Shown piece by piece: positions 22,353-30,266 of a stretch of 34,389 nucleotides of DNA. The position numbers were made by a program, and so were the translations under genes. This stretch comes from Scopulibacillus darangshiensis. Lineage in GTDB: Bacteria > Bacillota > Bacilli > Bacillales > Sporolactobacillaceae. Positions within the stretch are counted from its first letter, which is position 1; each line of letters opens with the position of its first letter. The stretch is taken from NCBI RefSeq assembly GCF_004341035.1, contig NZ_SLXK01000045.1, positions 1 through 34,389 on the forward strand, written 5' to 3'. Below the pieces are notes generated by a model. The model saw nothing but the letters and a program-made list of their open reading frames with translations, ran no database searches and was not told where the DNA came from.

Positions 22353-23828
22353 ATGAGCAATACACCATTACAAACCAAAACGGATTCGAATGTGTCTCGG
22401 AATCAATTGAAGCGAAGGCTTAAGGCGCGGCATCTTACAATGATCGCCATTGGCGGCACAATTGGAACAGGATTATTTTTGGCAAGCGGTGCTACGATTA
22501 GTGATGCTGGCCCAGGAGGGGCATTAGTTGCCTATATCATTAGCGGCATCATGGTTTACTTTCTCATGACGAGTCTGGGAGAGATGGCATCGGTCATCCC
22601 TGTTGCCGGCTCCTTTAGCACTTACGGCACTAAGTTTGTTGACAAGGCGTTCGGTTTTTCTCAGGGCTGGAATTATTGGTATTACTCGGCGATGATCGTC
22701 GCCCTCGAATTATCAGCTGCAGGATTAATCATGAAATTTTGGCTTCCTTCTGTCCCCTCTATTTTTTGGAGTTCACTATTTCTCGTTCTGCTCTTTTTAT
22801 TAAATATTTTATCCGTTAGGGGTTATGGTGAGGCGGAATACTGGTTTTCTATTATAAAAGTTGCAACAATTATTATATTCTTAGTCACTGGGTTCCTGAT
22901 GATTTTAGGAATTATGGGAGGAGAAGCTGTCGGATTTAAGAATTTTACGATGGGTGAAGCGCCTTTTAAAGGCGGGTTTATGGCAATCATAGGGGTATTT
23001 ATGATTGTTGGATTTTCTTTTCAAGGGACCGAAATAGTCGGCATTTCAGCAGGTGAAAGTGAAAATCCTGCCAAGAATGTGCCTAAAGCAGTGAAACAAA
23101 TTTTTTGGAGAATCTTGTTATTCTTCATACTGTCAATCATTGTTATTAGTTTTCTTATTCCTTATGATGATCCAAGACTCTTAAATGCCGATAGCGTGTC
23201 GGTAAGTCCGTTTACGCTTGTATTTAAAAGGGCGGGACTCGCTTTTGCTGCATCTGTCATGAATGCCGTTGTACTTACTGCAGTTCTCTCTACCGCCAAT
23301 TCGTCAATTTACGCTTGTTCACGGCTATTATGGACGATGGCAAAGGAAGGCACGGCACCTCGTTTTTTAAGAAAAGTGAATTCTAGAGGAGTACCGATAA
23401 ACGCCCTTTATGTTACAACCATCGTCGGCATGCTCGCCTTCTTGACTTCCATTTTTGGAGATGGGACCGTTTATTTCTGGTTATTGAATGCTTGCAGTTT
23501 GACAGGATTTATCGCTTGGCTTGGTATTGCTGTTAGTCACTACCGCTTCCGCAGAGCTTATGTGGCACAAGGCAAGGATCTTAAAGAATTGCCTTATAAA
23601 GCAAAATGGTTTCCCCTTGGGCCGATTCTCGCCTTTGTCTTGTGCATGGTTGCTATATTAGGACAAAACTATCAGGCGTTCTTAGGCAATGAGATTGATT
23701 GGGGTAACATCATTGCTTCATATATTGGGCTGCCGCTTTTTCTCCTATTGTGGTTCGGGTATAAAATCATTAAGAAAACTAGAGTCGTCCGATTGGAAGA
23801 TTGTACGTTTGAACAAGAAGATCATTAA
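22353..23828 (+). CDS. amino-acid permease (APC superfamily, AAT type)
   Basis: A membrane transporter of 491 residues with about 12 transmembrane segments. The start of TM1 carries MIAIGGTIGTGLFLASG, the APC signature, preceded by a basic stretch LKRRLKARH. EIVGISAGESENPAKNVPKA in the middle is typical of the AAT family of proton-driven amino-acid importers. The ATG at 22353 has AAGAGGTG before it. It lies 70 bases after the M20 gene with no promoter or terminator seen, so it is cotranscribed and probably brings in the amino acid treated by the neighbouring enzymes. Confidence 0.93.
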   Translation: MSNTPLQTKTDSNVSRNQLKRRLKARHLTMIAIGGTIGTGLFLASGATISDAGPGGALVAYIISGIMVYFLMTSLGEMASVIPVAGSFSTYGTKFVDKAFGFSQGWNYWYYSAMIVALELSAAGLIMKFWLPSVPSIFWSSLFLVLLFLLNILSVRGYGEAEYWFSIIKVATIIIFLVTGFLMILGIMGGEAVGFKNFTMGEAPFKGGFMAIIGVFMIVGFSFQGTEIVGISAGESENPAKNVPKAVKQIFWRILLFFILSIIVISFLIPYDDPRLLNADSVSVSPFTLVFKRAGLAFAASVMNAVVLTAVLSTANSSIYACSRLLWTMAKEGTAPRFLRKVNSRGVPINALYVTTIVGMLAFLTSIFGDGTVYFWLLNACSLTGFIAWLGIAVSHYRFRRAYVAQGKDLKELPYKAKWFPLGPILAFVLCMVAILGQNYQAFLGNEIDWGNIIASYIGLPLFLLLWFGYKIIKKTRVVRLEDCTFEQEDH

Positions 23829-23843
23829 AGGGAGGTATTGTAA

Positions 23844-24665
23844 ATGAGCCACAAAGATACAATCATTACTCGTTGTCTTGATTCTGTCGAAGAGCTTGAT
23901 AAAGTAAGGGAGTTGGAATCTATCATTTGGAGTCGTTCAGAATCAACGCCAAGCCATCAAACGCTGACTGCCGTTAAAAATGGCGGCTTGGTTATTGGCG
24001 CCTTTGCAGAGGATAAACAACTCATAGGTTTTCAATATAGTTTCCCAGGGTTTGACGGGAATAATGTCTACTTATGCTCGCCCATTTTGGGCATTCACCC
24101 CGAGTTTCGAAAATTGGGAATAGGTGAGAAGCTAAAACGACGGCAAAAAGAGGAAGCGATAAAAAAAGGCTATGATCTCATTGTTTGGACATATGATCCG
24201 CTGGAAACGGTGAACGGACATTTAAATTTACACAAACTAGGTGCTGTATGTTCGACGTATATTGAAAACTGTTACGGTGAAATGGACGATGGTTTAAATC
24301 AAGGCATGCCGTCGGACCGATTTTTAGTGGAGTGGCGGACGAGGGATGACCGGAAAACAAGGAAAAATAATGATGAGCACCGAATAAACGAGGACTTTTC
24401 GGTAATTAAAACTGCTCATATCGACGGGTATCCTGAGCCTATCGACATTGATTTAACAAAGTCCCGGGAAACGGGATCGCTCCTTGTACCTGTTCCAAGC
24501 AACTTTCAGAAATTAAAGAAGGGTCGTTTGGATCTTGCATTGGAATGGCGAAAAAATACCCGCCAAGTCTTTTCCCACTACTTTAAAAATGGGTGGACAG
24601 CTATTGACCTTGTGAGGCATCCGTCCGATGCTACTTTATATTGTTATGTCTTGTCATACACATAA
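23844..24665 (+). CDS. GNAT-superfamily acyltransferase, COG3375 type (probable D-amino acid N-succinyltransferase)
   Basis: A 273-residue protein with an N-terminal GNAT fold: SPILGIHPEFRKLGIGEKLK carries the acyl-CoA pyrophosphate loop (RKLGIG). A C-terminal extension (about 170-270) includes LLVPVPSNFQKLK and ends YCYVLSYT. This long GNAT form is the one found beside N-succinyl amino-acid racemase genes in Geobacillus, where it succinylates D-amino acids from succinyl-CoA. It starts 15 bases after the permease and is the last gene of the operon, followed at once by a terminator. The acyl donor and acceptor are inferred. Confidence 0.8.
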   Translation: MSHKDTIITRCLDSVEELDKVRELESIIWSRSESTPSHQTLTAVKNGGLVIGAFAEDKQLIGFQYSFPGFDGNNVYLCSPILGIHPEFRKLGIGEKLKRRQKEEAIKKGYDLIVWTYDPLETVNGHLNLHKLGAVCSTYIENCYGEMDDGLNQGMPSDRFLVEWRTRDDRKTRKNNDEHRINEDFSVIKTAHIDGYPEPIDIDLTKSRETGSLLVPVPSNFQKLKKGRLDLALEWRKNTRQVFSHYFKNGWTAIDLVRHPSDATLYCYVLSYT

Positions 24666-24670
24666 TATTT

Positions 24671-24693
24671 GCCTGACTTATGTCAGGCTTTTT
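24671..24693 (+). terminator. intrinsic terminator of the racemase operon
   Basis: Stem GCCTGAC / GTCAGGC with a TTAT loop, then TTTTTC. Confidence 0.85.
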
Positions 24694-24719
24694 CTTTGTC
24701 AATCATTCGTCTTACTTAT

Positions 24720-24746
24720 TTGACAATTGGGCCACCTTAGTATAAT
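24720..24746 (+). promoter_or_regulatory. candidate promoter of the second GntR operon
   Basis: TTGACA and TATAAT, both perfect, but only 15 bases apart, which is short and may make the promoter depend on regulation. Confidence 0.5.
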
Positions 24747-24752
24747 GTGTTA

Positions 24753-24760
24753 TGTATACA
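24753..24760. promoter_or_regulatory. candidate GntR operator (TGTATACA)
   Basis: Perfect 8-bp palindrome just after the -10 and 31 bases before the GntR start. The position suits autorepression by the FCD-type regulator it precedes. Confidence 0.45.
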
Positions 24761-24791
24761 CTAAACATTAAATATGATAGAGGGGTTTTTC

Positions 24792-25463
24792 ATGGACACG
24801 ATTAATTTAGGTGCGATAAAAAAGGAAACCACTTATCAAGCAGCTTACAAACAGTTAAAAGAAGCGATCTTAACTGGAAGATTAACTTCTGGGAGATATT
24901 ACACAGAAGTTGAGCTGGCTACTGTTCTTGATATTTCCAGAACCCCTGTCAGGGAAGCGGTCAAAGATTTGATTCATGATAACCTTTTGGTCGCTGTGCC
25001 GAGAAAGGGTATGAAAATAAAGGACTTCACCAAAATCGAAATTGAGCAAGTCTTTTTGTTAAGAAAAGCGATTGAAACCGAAGTTTTAAACAAATTTATG
25101 AAAGCGGTTGCGGATGAGCAGGTGGATGAGCTAAATGAATTAATAAAGCTGCAAAAACAGGCGCTTATAGACAAAGATAAAATAACATTCATTCATTTAG
25201 ACCAAAAGTTTCATAACCGAATTTTTAGTTTTACGAATTATGAGCTGATCGAGGAAATATTCGTCAGGCTTCATAATCTAACTAGATTAATTGGACATAA
25301 AGCCTTATTGAAAGGAGGAAGAATGGAAGAGGTCATTATTGAACATCGGGACATTGTTGAGGCCATCGAAAAGCGTGATGCCGCTTTGGCAAAAGAAAAG
25401 TTGATTCGTCACTTGGATGAAACCGAAAAATCATTATGGACTATCAATCATAAAGGAGAGTAG
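24792..25463 (+). CDS. GntR-family regulator, FadR/FCD subfamily
   Basis: A 223-residue regulator. The winged helix (about 10-80) has GRLTSGRYYTEVELATVLDI, SRTPVREAVKDL and PRKGMKI. The helical FCD ligand domain follows, with LDQKFHNRIF and IIEHRDIVEAIE, where Asp and two His are the usual metal/ligand residues. The ATG at 24792 is 8 bases after GAGGGG. It is the first gene of an operon with the nitrilase, the DUF2848 protein and the sodium symporter, and a TGTATACA dyad lies upstream. It probably represses this operon until an amino-acid-derived effector appears. Confidence 0.9.
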   Translation: MDTINLGAIKKETTYQAAYKQLKEAILTGRLTSGRYYTEVELATVLDISRTPVREAVKDLIHDNLLVAVPRKGMKIKDFTKIEIEQVFLLRKAIETEVLNKFMKAVADEQVDELNELIKLQKQALIDKDKITFIHLDQKFHNRIFSFTNYELIEEIFVRLHNLTRLIGHKALLKGGRMEEVIIEHRDIVEAIEKRDAALAKEKLIRHLDETEKSLWTINHKGE

Positions 25464-25476
25464 GAGGATGCTGGAT

Positions 25477-26262
25477 ATGAAATATGCGATTTATCAAATG
25501 GACATTATTGCAGGCAGGCCGGAGGAAAATAGGAAAAAGGTGGCGACGTGGCTGGATGATGTTGCAAACCGTGAACAGCCTGATGTCGTCGTTTTGCCGG
25601 AAATGTGGACGACGGCTTATACCTTGCCGGAATTAGAGACTAATGCTGATATCGCGGGTGAGCCGACGATATCGTTCCTTAAAGAACTCGCTCAAAAGTA
25701 TAATGTGAATATCATTGGCGGCTCAGTAGCAAATAAGAAGGCTGATGGCATTTACAATACAGCAATCGTCATTAACCGGGCCGGGGAACTAATCCATCAA
25801 TATGACAAAATCCATCTCGTCCCTATGCTGGATGAACCCGCTTATCTAACAGGCGGCAAAGAAAAGGTGAAAACCTTTACTTTAGATGGCGTGAAAATGG
25901 GTCTTATTATTTGTTACGATTTGCGCTTCCCTGAGCTGGCAAGACAGCTCGCACTTGAAGGTGTTCAAGTGCTGCACATTGTCGCGGAATGGCCGACGCC
26001 AAGGATCGATCATTGGAAAGCATTGCAGGTTGCCCGCGCGATTGAAAATCAAATGTTTGTTGTATCAAGCAACCGGATCGGCAGCTACAATGATGATAGT
26101 TTTGGAGGGTCATCAATGGTTGTTGACCCAGGGGGCAAAACGCTCATCTTAGGAAGTCAAACACAGGAAGAAACGCTTGTGACAGAGCTTTCCATTGATT
26201 TAGTAGACAAAATGCGAAAACAAGTCCCGGTCTTTTCCAGCAGAAAACCAGATTTCTATTAA
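25477..26262 (+). CDS. nitrilase-family carbon-nitrogen hydrolase (MtnU/omega-amidase-like)
   Basis: A 261-residue hydrolase with the Glu-Lys-Cys triad: Glu42 (LPEMWTTAY), Lys111 (QYDKIHLVP) and Cys146 (IICYDLRFPE). The closest family I recognise is Bacillus MtnU, the omega-amidase-like enzyme of methionine salvage that splits 2-oxo acid amides to the oxo acid and ammonia. EWPTPRIDHWKALQVARAIENQ is the typical strand. The start is ambiguous: ATG at 25477 has AGGAGG at 9 bases, and ATG at 25468 has AAGGAG at 9 bases; I chose the former. It starts 13 bases after the GntR gene. The neighbours suggest an amide derived from an amino acid as substrate. Confidence 0.88.
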   Translation: MKYAIYQMDIIAGRPEENRKKVATWLDDVANREQPDVVVLPEMWTTAYTLPELETNADIAGEPTISFLKELAQKYNVNIIGGSVANKKADGIYNTAIVINRAGELIHQYDKIHLVPMLDEPAYLTGGKEKVKTFTLDGVKMGLIICYDLRFPELARQLALEGVQVLHIVAEWPTPRIDHWKALQVARAIENQMFVVSSNRIGSYNDDSFGGSSMVVDPGGKTLILGSQTQEETLVTELSIDLVDKMRKQVPVFSSRKPDFY

Positions 26263-26283
26263 ACAATATTATTGGAGGTCGAC

Positions 26284-26973
26284 ATGACACACAAACTATC
26301 ATTCTACGTACAAGGAACAGATGAAACAATAGCAGTCGATATCAAAAAAGTGTTCAATGCGGGTTATGCCGGCAGTGACCAGGAAAGTGTCAAAAAACAT
26401 ATTGATGAACTGGCGGAGCTGGGTGTTCCGGCACCGGATATTACACCAACACTTTACCCTGTATCAAACTATCTAGCGCTTCAATCGGATGGCATTCAGG
26501 TTCAGCACGATGAAACAAGCGCCGAAGTCGAATATGTCCTTGTGTGGTGGGGCGGCGGTCTATATGTCACAATAGGCAGCGACCATACAGACAGAAGGCT
26601 GGAAACCTTTAATGTGCCAATGGCAAAACAAGCCTCGCCTAATGTAATCGCGGGTGATGTATGGCGTTTTGAAGATGTCAAAGATCATTGGAACGATTTG
26701 GAATTGGAGTGCTGGGTGGAAGTCGATGGAAAGAAAGAATTATACCAACAAGGCACATTTGCGGATCTTATGGCACCGGAAGAATGGCGAAACACTTTCG
26801 ATGAGAAGAAGGTGGATCAAGACGGCCATCTCTTTTTCTCCGGGACTGTGAAAATTGTTAATAGTGAAGTCGCTTTTGCAACAAATTATGAGTTTTTGCT
26901 AAAAGATCCTGTGTTAGAAAGAACCATTAAACATCGTTATACAGTAGAAAAATTACCGGAAGCCATCGAATAA
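26284..26973 (+). CDS. DUF2848-family protein
   Basis: A 229-residue cytosolic protein of a conserved family without a firm function. It starts MTHKLSFYVQGTDETIAV and carries NAGYAGSDQESVKKHIDELAELGVPAP and the central block LVWWGGGLYVTIGSDHTDRRLE. The SDHTDR motif is a plausible metal or catalytic site, and the fold may be related to fumarylacetoacetate-hydrolase-like proteins, but that is a guess. The ATG at 26284 follows TTGGAGG. It sits between the nitrilase and the symporter genes, so it should act on the same compound. Confidence 0.75.
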   Translation: MTHKLSFYVQGTDETIAVDIKKVFNAGYAGSDQESVKKHIDELAELGVPAPDITPTLYPVSNYLALQSDGIQVQHDETSAEVEYVLVWWGGGLYVTIGSDHTDRRLETFNVPMAKQASPNVIAGDVWRFEDVKDHWNDLELECWVEVDGKKELYQQGTFADLMAPEEWRNTFDEKKVDQDGHLFFSGTVKIVNSEVAFATNYEFLLKDPVLERTIKHRYTVEKLPEAIE

Positions 26974-27000
26974 GCCCATTTTTGAAGGGAGGAAAGATCA

Positions 27001-27096
27001 TTGACTTCAGCAGTTGGTGTTGCGATTCTATTTGTTGCTGTTGGTTTCATTCCGCTGATTCTTAATAGTGTGTTGGTTAGAAGAGATAAATCGTGA
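27001..27096 (+). CDS. 31-residue membrane peptide, probable symporter small accessory protein
   Basis: A TTG-started frame with GGGAGG a short distance upstream (26988-26993). It encodes MTSAVGVAILFVAVGFIPLI then LNSVLVRRDKS: one transmembrane helix with a basic C-terminal end. It lies 25 bases before the sodium:solute symporter gene and after DUF2848. Tiny single-helix proteins with this plan are encoded ahead of several sodium symporters and are thought to be small subunits (as MetS is for the NSS transporter MetP). The coding call rests on the ribosome site, the amphipathic layout and the position. Confidence 0.75.
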   Translation: MTSAVGVAILFVAVGFIPLILNSVLVRRDKS

Positions 27097-27121
27097 TGTT
27101 TGAAAAAGGGAGGGTATAGCC

Positions 27122-28552
27122 ATGCAGATCAACTATGTATATTTGAGCATTTTAATCTTAGAATTCCTTATAATAATGGGTGTTGGTGTATGGGCTAACC
27201 GCCGTGTAAAAGCCACGGAGGATTATGCCGTCGCCGGCCGTAATCTTGGGGTCTTCTTGGCATGGGGTTCTTTTGGAGGCGCTTTTGTTTCGGCAGTCTC
27301 TATCATTGGCGGGGTCGGCTATGCCTCGAATTTTGGCTGGTCATACCTTGTTTTCTTAGGCTTAGGGGTGGAATTCGGCTTGATTTGCCTCGTATTGCTC
27401 GCGAAGAAAGTCCATGAATCCGGCGCCCAAACAGTTCCAGAGATGCTATTTCAGCGTTATAAATCTAGAAAACTGCGGGCATTCTCCGCTTTAGCTATTA
27501 TCATTGCTTATTCCGTCACGCTCATTACACAATTGTTTGCAGCCGGTGTTGTGGTTGAAACGATTGTTGGCATACCTAAGTCATGGGCGATCATGGTCAT
27601 AGGCATTGTCTTTCTCATTTATACCGTGATGGGAGGGTTGACAGCGGTTGCCCGGACCGACACACTGCAAACAGTGATTATGACAGTAGGAATGCTGCTT
27701 ACAATTATTGTGATTTTTATTAAGGTACCGTCACATGTCTTTTTCTCACACCCGTTTGACACAGTATTTCAGGGCGATACCAAATCAGGGATGCAAATTT
27801 TTGCTTGGATTCTAGTTTGGGGCTTAGGGGTAGCCTCCGAACCATATTATCTAAATCGAATTTTCGCCAGTAAAACGAAAAAAGTGGCGAGCAAAATGAT
27901 TGGCTTCGGTTCATTATTTGCGGTCTTTATTTATTCATCCATCGTTATTATTGGGATCGGCGCTCACTATTTAGCACCGGGCCATCTGGGAAATGATGCC
28001 TTCCCATTTTTAGCGAAAAATGTGCTTCCTTCGGCAATCGGTGTCGTGGTCATGGTCACGTTAATGGCGGCTATTCTTTCTACCATTGACTCGATCTTAA
28101 ACGTTGTCGGTGTCTATTGGGCAAGAGATATTCATAAAAATCTTTTCAATCGCGAATTAACGGATAAAGGCGAGCTTAACATGTCCCGAATCGCCACATT
28201 AATTTTCGGAATCCTGTGTATTGTGGTAGCCTTTATCATGTCTTTCAAACCGCTTCCAGCCATTGCCACCTTTGCTTCATATGCATGGGGCATCATCGGT
28301 TCAACTTTATTCATTCCGATCGTGGCCGGGTTCCTTTTCAGCCGATTAAATCCACGATCTGGCCTGTACAGCAGTGTATTAGGCTTTATTGGAGCGATCG
28401 GCGGAAAGCTAATGGTTATCTACCATGTTACGTCTATTAACGAAATTTTCTGGGGTGTCGGACTCGCGATTATCGGCTTGTTAGCAGGAATGATCCATTC
28501 GCAGAAAATAAAAGGGGATCATAATCAGGGTCATAAAGAAATGACAAATTGA
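27122..28552 (+). CDS. sodium:solute symporter (SSS family)
   Basis: A membrane protein of 476 residues with about 13 helices. Typical pieces are the start of TM2 AWGSFGGAFVSAVSIIGGVGYA, IYTVMGGLTAVARTDTLQTVIM (the SSS signature, about 165-185) and MAAILSTIDSILNVVG. Related transporters carry proline, pantothenate or small carboxylates; the substrate is open. It has AGGGAGGG before the ATG. It ends the operon that begins with the GntR gene, and a strong terminator follows. Confidence 0.93.
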   Translation: MQINYVYLSILILEFLIIMGVGVWANRRVKATEDYAVAGRNLGVFLAWGSFGGAFVSAVSIIGGVGYASNFGWSYLVFLGLGVEFGLICLVLLAKKVHESGAQTVPEMLFQRYKSRKLRAFSALAIIIAYSVTLITQLFAAGVVVETIVGIPKSWAIMVIGIVFLIYTVMGGLTAVARTDTLQTVIMTVGMLLTIIVIFIKVPSHVFFSHPFDTVFQGDTKSGMQIFAWILVWGLGVASEPYYLNRIFASKTKKVASKMIGFGSLFAVFIYSSIVIIGIGAHYLAPGHLGNDAFPFLAKNVLPSAIGVVVMVTLMAAILSTIDSILNVVGVYWARDIHKNLFNRELTDKGELNMSRIATLIFGILCIVVAFIMSFKPLPAIATFASYAWGIIGSTLFIPIVAGFLFSRLNPRSGLYSSVLGFIGAIGGKLMVIYHVTSINEIFWGVGLAIIGLLAGMIHSQKIKGDHNQGHKEMTN

Positions 28553-28575
28553 TTTAAAAATAGACAAAAAACTAG

Positions 28576-28613
28576 CCATCCTTTTTCTTATAGAAAAAGG
28601 ATGGTATTTTTGT
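28576..28613 (+). terminator. intrinsic terminator of the GntR-nitrilase-SSS operon
   Basis: Long stem CCATCCTTTTTCT / AGAAAAAGGATGG with a short loop, then TATTTTTGT. Confidence 0.88.
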
Positions 28614-28668
28614 GATTGCCACTTTACTTGAGGAAAATCCCATAAAAGGTGTTCAAAAATGTCGAAAC

Positions 28669-28679
28669 TTGTATTACAA
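28669..28679. promoter_or_regulatory. GntR-type dyad TTGTATTACAA upstream of the second APC permease
   Basis: A perfect 5-1-5 dyad with the same arms as the site at 11334-11344. It lies about 100 bases before the permease start, so that gene may be under a GntR protein. Confidence 0.4.
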
Positions 28680-28779
28680 TTAAAATATTCGTGATTCTTT
28701 ACGCCTTTTAATAACTAAAGGCTGAATAGATGAATGAAACGAATTGATAGCGTTTTCGTTACAGAGGGAGATGGATGCA

Positions 28780-30141
28780 TTGAGAGAAACTACGGAAGAG
28801 AAGTCGCTCGAGAGAGGACTGAAAAATCGCCACATTCAATTGATTGCGATTGGCGGGGCGATTGGCACTGGACTATTTCTAGGTGCGGGGAAATCAATTC
28901 ACCTGGCTGGACCATCGATTATGCTTGTGTACTTGATCATTGGGGTCGCGCTCTTTTTCATGATGAGAGCGCTAGGGGAATTATTGCTGTATAAATCATC
29001 AACGGGATCATTTGCTGAATTCGCTGAGACATTTATTGGCCCATGGGCTGGTTTTATTACAGGCTGGACGTACTGGTTTTGCTGGATTGCGACAGGGATT
29101 GCTGAAATTACAGCCGTCGGTGTCTATGTGAAGTACTGGCTGCCAGATGTCCCGCAATGGATTCCAGCGCTTGCTTGTGTGCTTATTTTATTTCTCATTA
29201 ATATGGCGACAGTTAAGGCATTTGGAGAAATTGAATTCTGGTTTGCGCTCATTAAAATTATCACAATAATCGCATTGATCATTATCGGTATTGTTCTAAT
29301 CATCATGGGTTTTAAAGGAAATGGCACAGAAGCATCCTTTTCTAACCTTTGGACATACGGAGGCTTTTTTCCAAATGGGATGTCCGGTTTCCTCCTCTCG
29401 TTCCAAATGGCCGTCTTTTCGTTTGTCGGTATTGAACTTGTCGGAGTTACGGCGGGGGAGACTGTTGATCCCGATAAAACGATTCCAAAAGCGATTAATA
29501 ATATTCCCATCCGTATTTTGGTTTTTTATATTGGCGCACTGCTTGTCATTATGTCCATTTATCCGTGGAACGGGATCAACCCTGCTGAAAGTCCGTTTGT
29601 CAAAGTGTTTGCGTTAATTGGTATTCCGGTTGCTGCGGGCATCATTAATTTTGTTGTCTTAACAGCGGCGGCTTCATCTTGTAACAGCGGTATTTTCAGC
29701 ACAAGCCGTATGACATACACGCTTGCAAACGAAGGTAAGGCACCTAAGCGGATGAAAAGGCTGAACAGCCGCAACGTCCCGGCGCCGGCGCTTATTTTCT
29801 CAACACTTGTCCTGCTTGTTGGTGTATTGCTCAATTACCTTTTACCTGACGAAGTATTTACTTTGGTTACAAGCATCGCGACTATATGCTTTATCTGGGT
29901 TTGGGGCGTCATATTATATTCACATATCAGGTTCCGCAAAACGATGCCTGAGGAGGCAAAAAAGAATCCATTCAGAATGCCGTTAGCACCTGCTATCAAC
30001 TGGATTGTCCTTGTCTTCTTCGCAGTCGTCATTGTTATCTTAGGTTTTGCCGCCGACACCCGTGTCGCGCTTTTCGTTACACCAGTTTGGTTCCTCATCC
30101 TTGTTATCGCTTATCAATTCCTGAGGAAAAGAGCCAGTTGA
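28780..30141 (+). CDS. amino-acid permease (APC superfamily, AAT type)
   Basis: A membrane transporter of 453 residues with 12 predicted helices. It opens LKNRHIQLIAIGGAIGTGLFLG, the APC signature, and has IELVGVTAGETVDPDKTIPK in the middle and the AAASSCNSGIFSTSRM stretch near 310. The TTG at 28780 is 9 bases after GAGGGAG; the ATG at 28771 abuts that site and seems too close, but cannot be excluded. It is monocistronic, between two terminators. It differs from the first APC permease, so the region has at least two separate amino-acid importers of this class. Confidence 0.9.
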   Translation: MRETTEEKSLERGLKNRHIQLIAIGGAIGTGLFLGAGKSIHLAGPSIMLVYLIIGVALFFMMRALGELLLYKSSTGSFAEFAETFIGPWAGFITGWTYWFCWIATGIAEITAVGVYVKYWLPDVPQWIPALACVLILFLINMATVKAFGEIEFWFALIKIITIIALIIIGIVLIIMGFKGNGTEASFSNLWTYGGFFPNGMSGFLLSFQMAVFSFVGIELVGVTAGETVDPDKTIPKAINNIPIRILVFYIGALLVIMSIYPWNGINPAESPFVKVFALIGIPVAAGIINFVVLTAAASSCNSGIFSTSRMTYTLANEGKAPKRMKRLNSRNVPAPALIFSTLVLLVGVLLNYLLPDEVFTLVTSIATICFIWVWGVILYSHIRFRKTMPEEAKKNPFRMPLAPAINWIVLVFFAVVIVILGFAADTRVALFVTPVWFLILVIAYQFLRKRAS

Positions 30142-30171
30142 GAGAGAAGATAAAACGCATCAATAAAATAG

Positions 30172-30205
30172 GCCAATCCCATCTTTTTTGGGATTGGCTT
30201 TATTT
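30172..30205 (+). terminator. intrinsic terminator after the second APC permease
   Basis: Perfect 10-bp stem GCCAATCCCA / TGGGATTGGC, T-rich 7-base loop, then TTTATTT. Confidence 0.85.
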
Positions 30206-30266
30206 GTAAGTACAATTTCAATTGGATAAAGTGCTAATATAAAAGGGGATTTAAGGAGGGGTTTAT

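Noticed and set aside
30204-30215. TTGTA-AG-TACAA dyad upstream of the PRD regulator
   Set aside because: The 2-base spacer differs from the 5-1-5 dyads elsewhere and it overlaps the preceding terminator's tail; probably chance.
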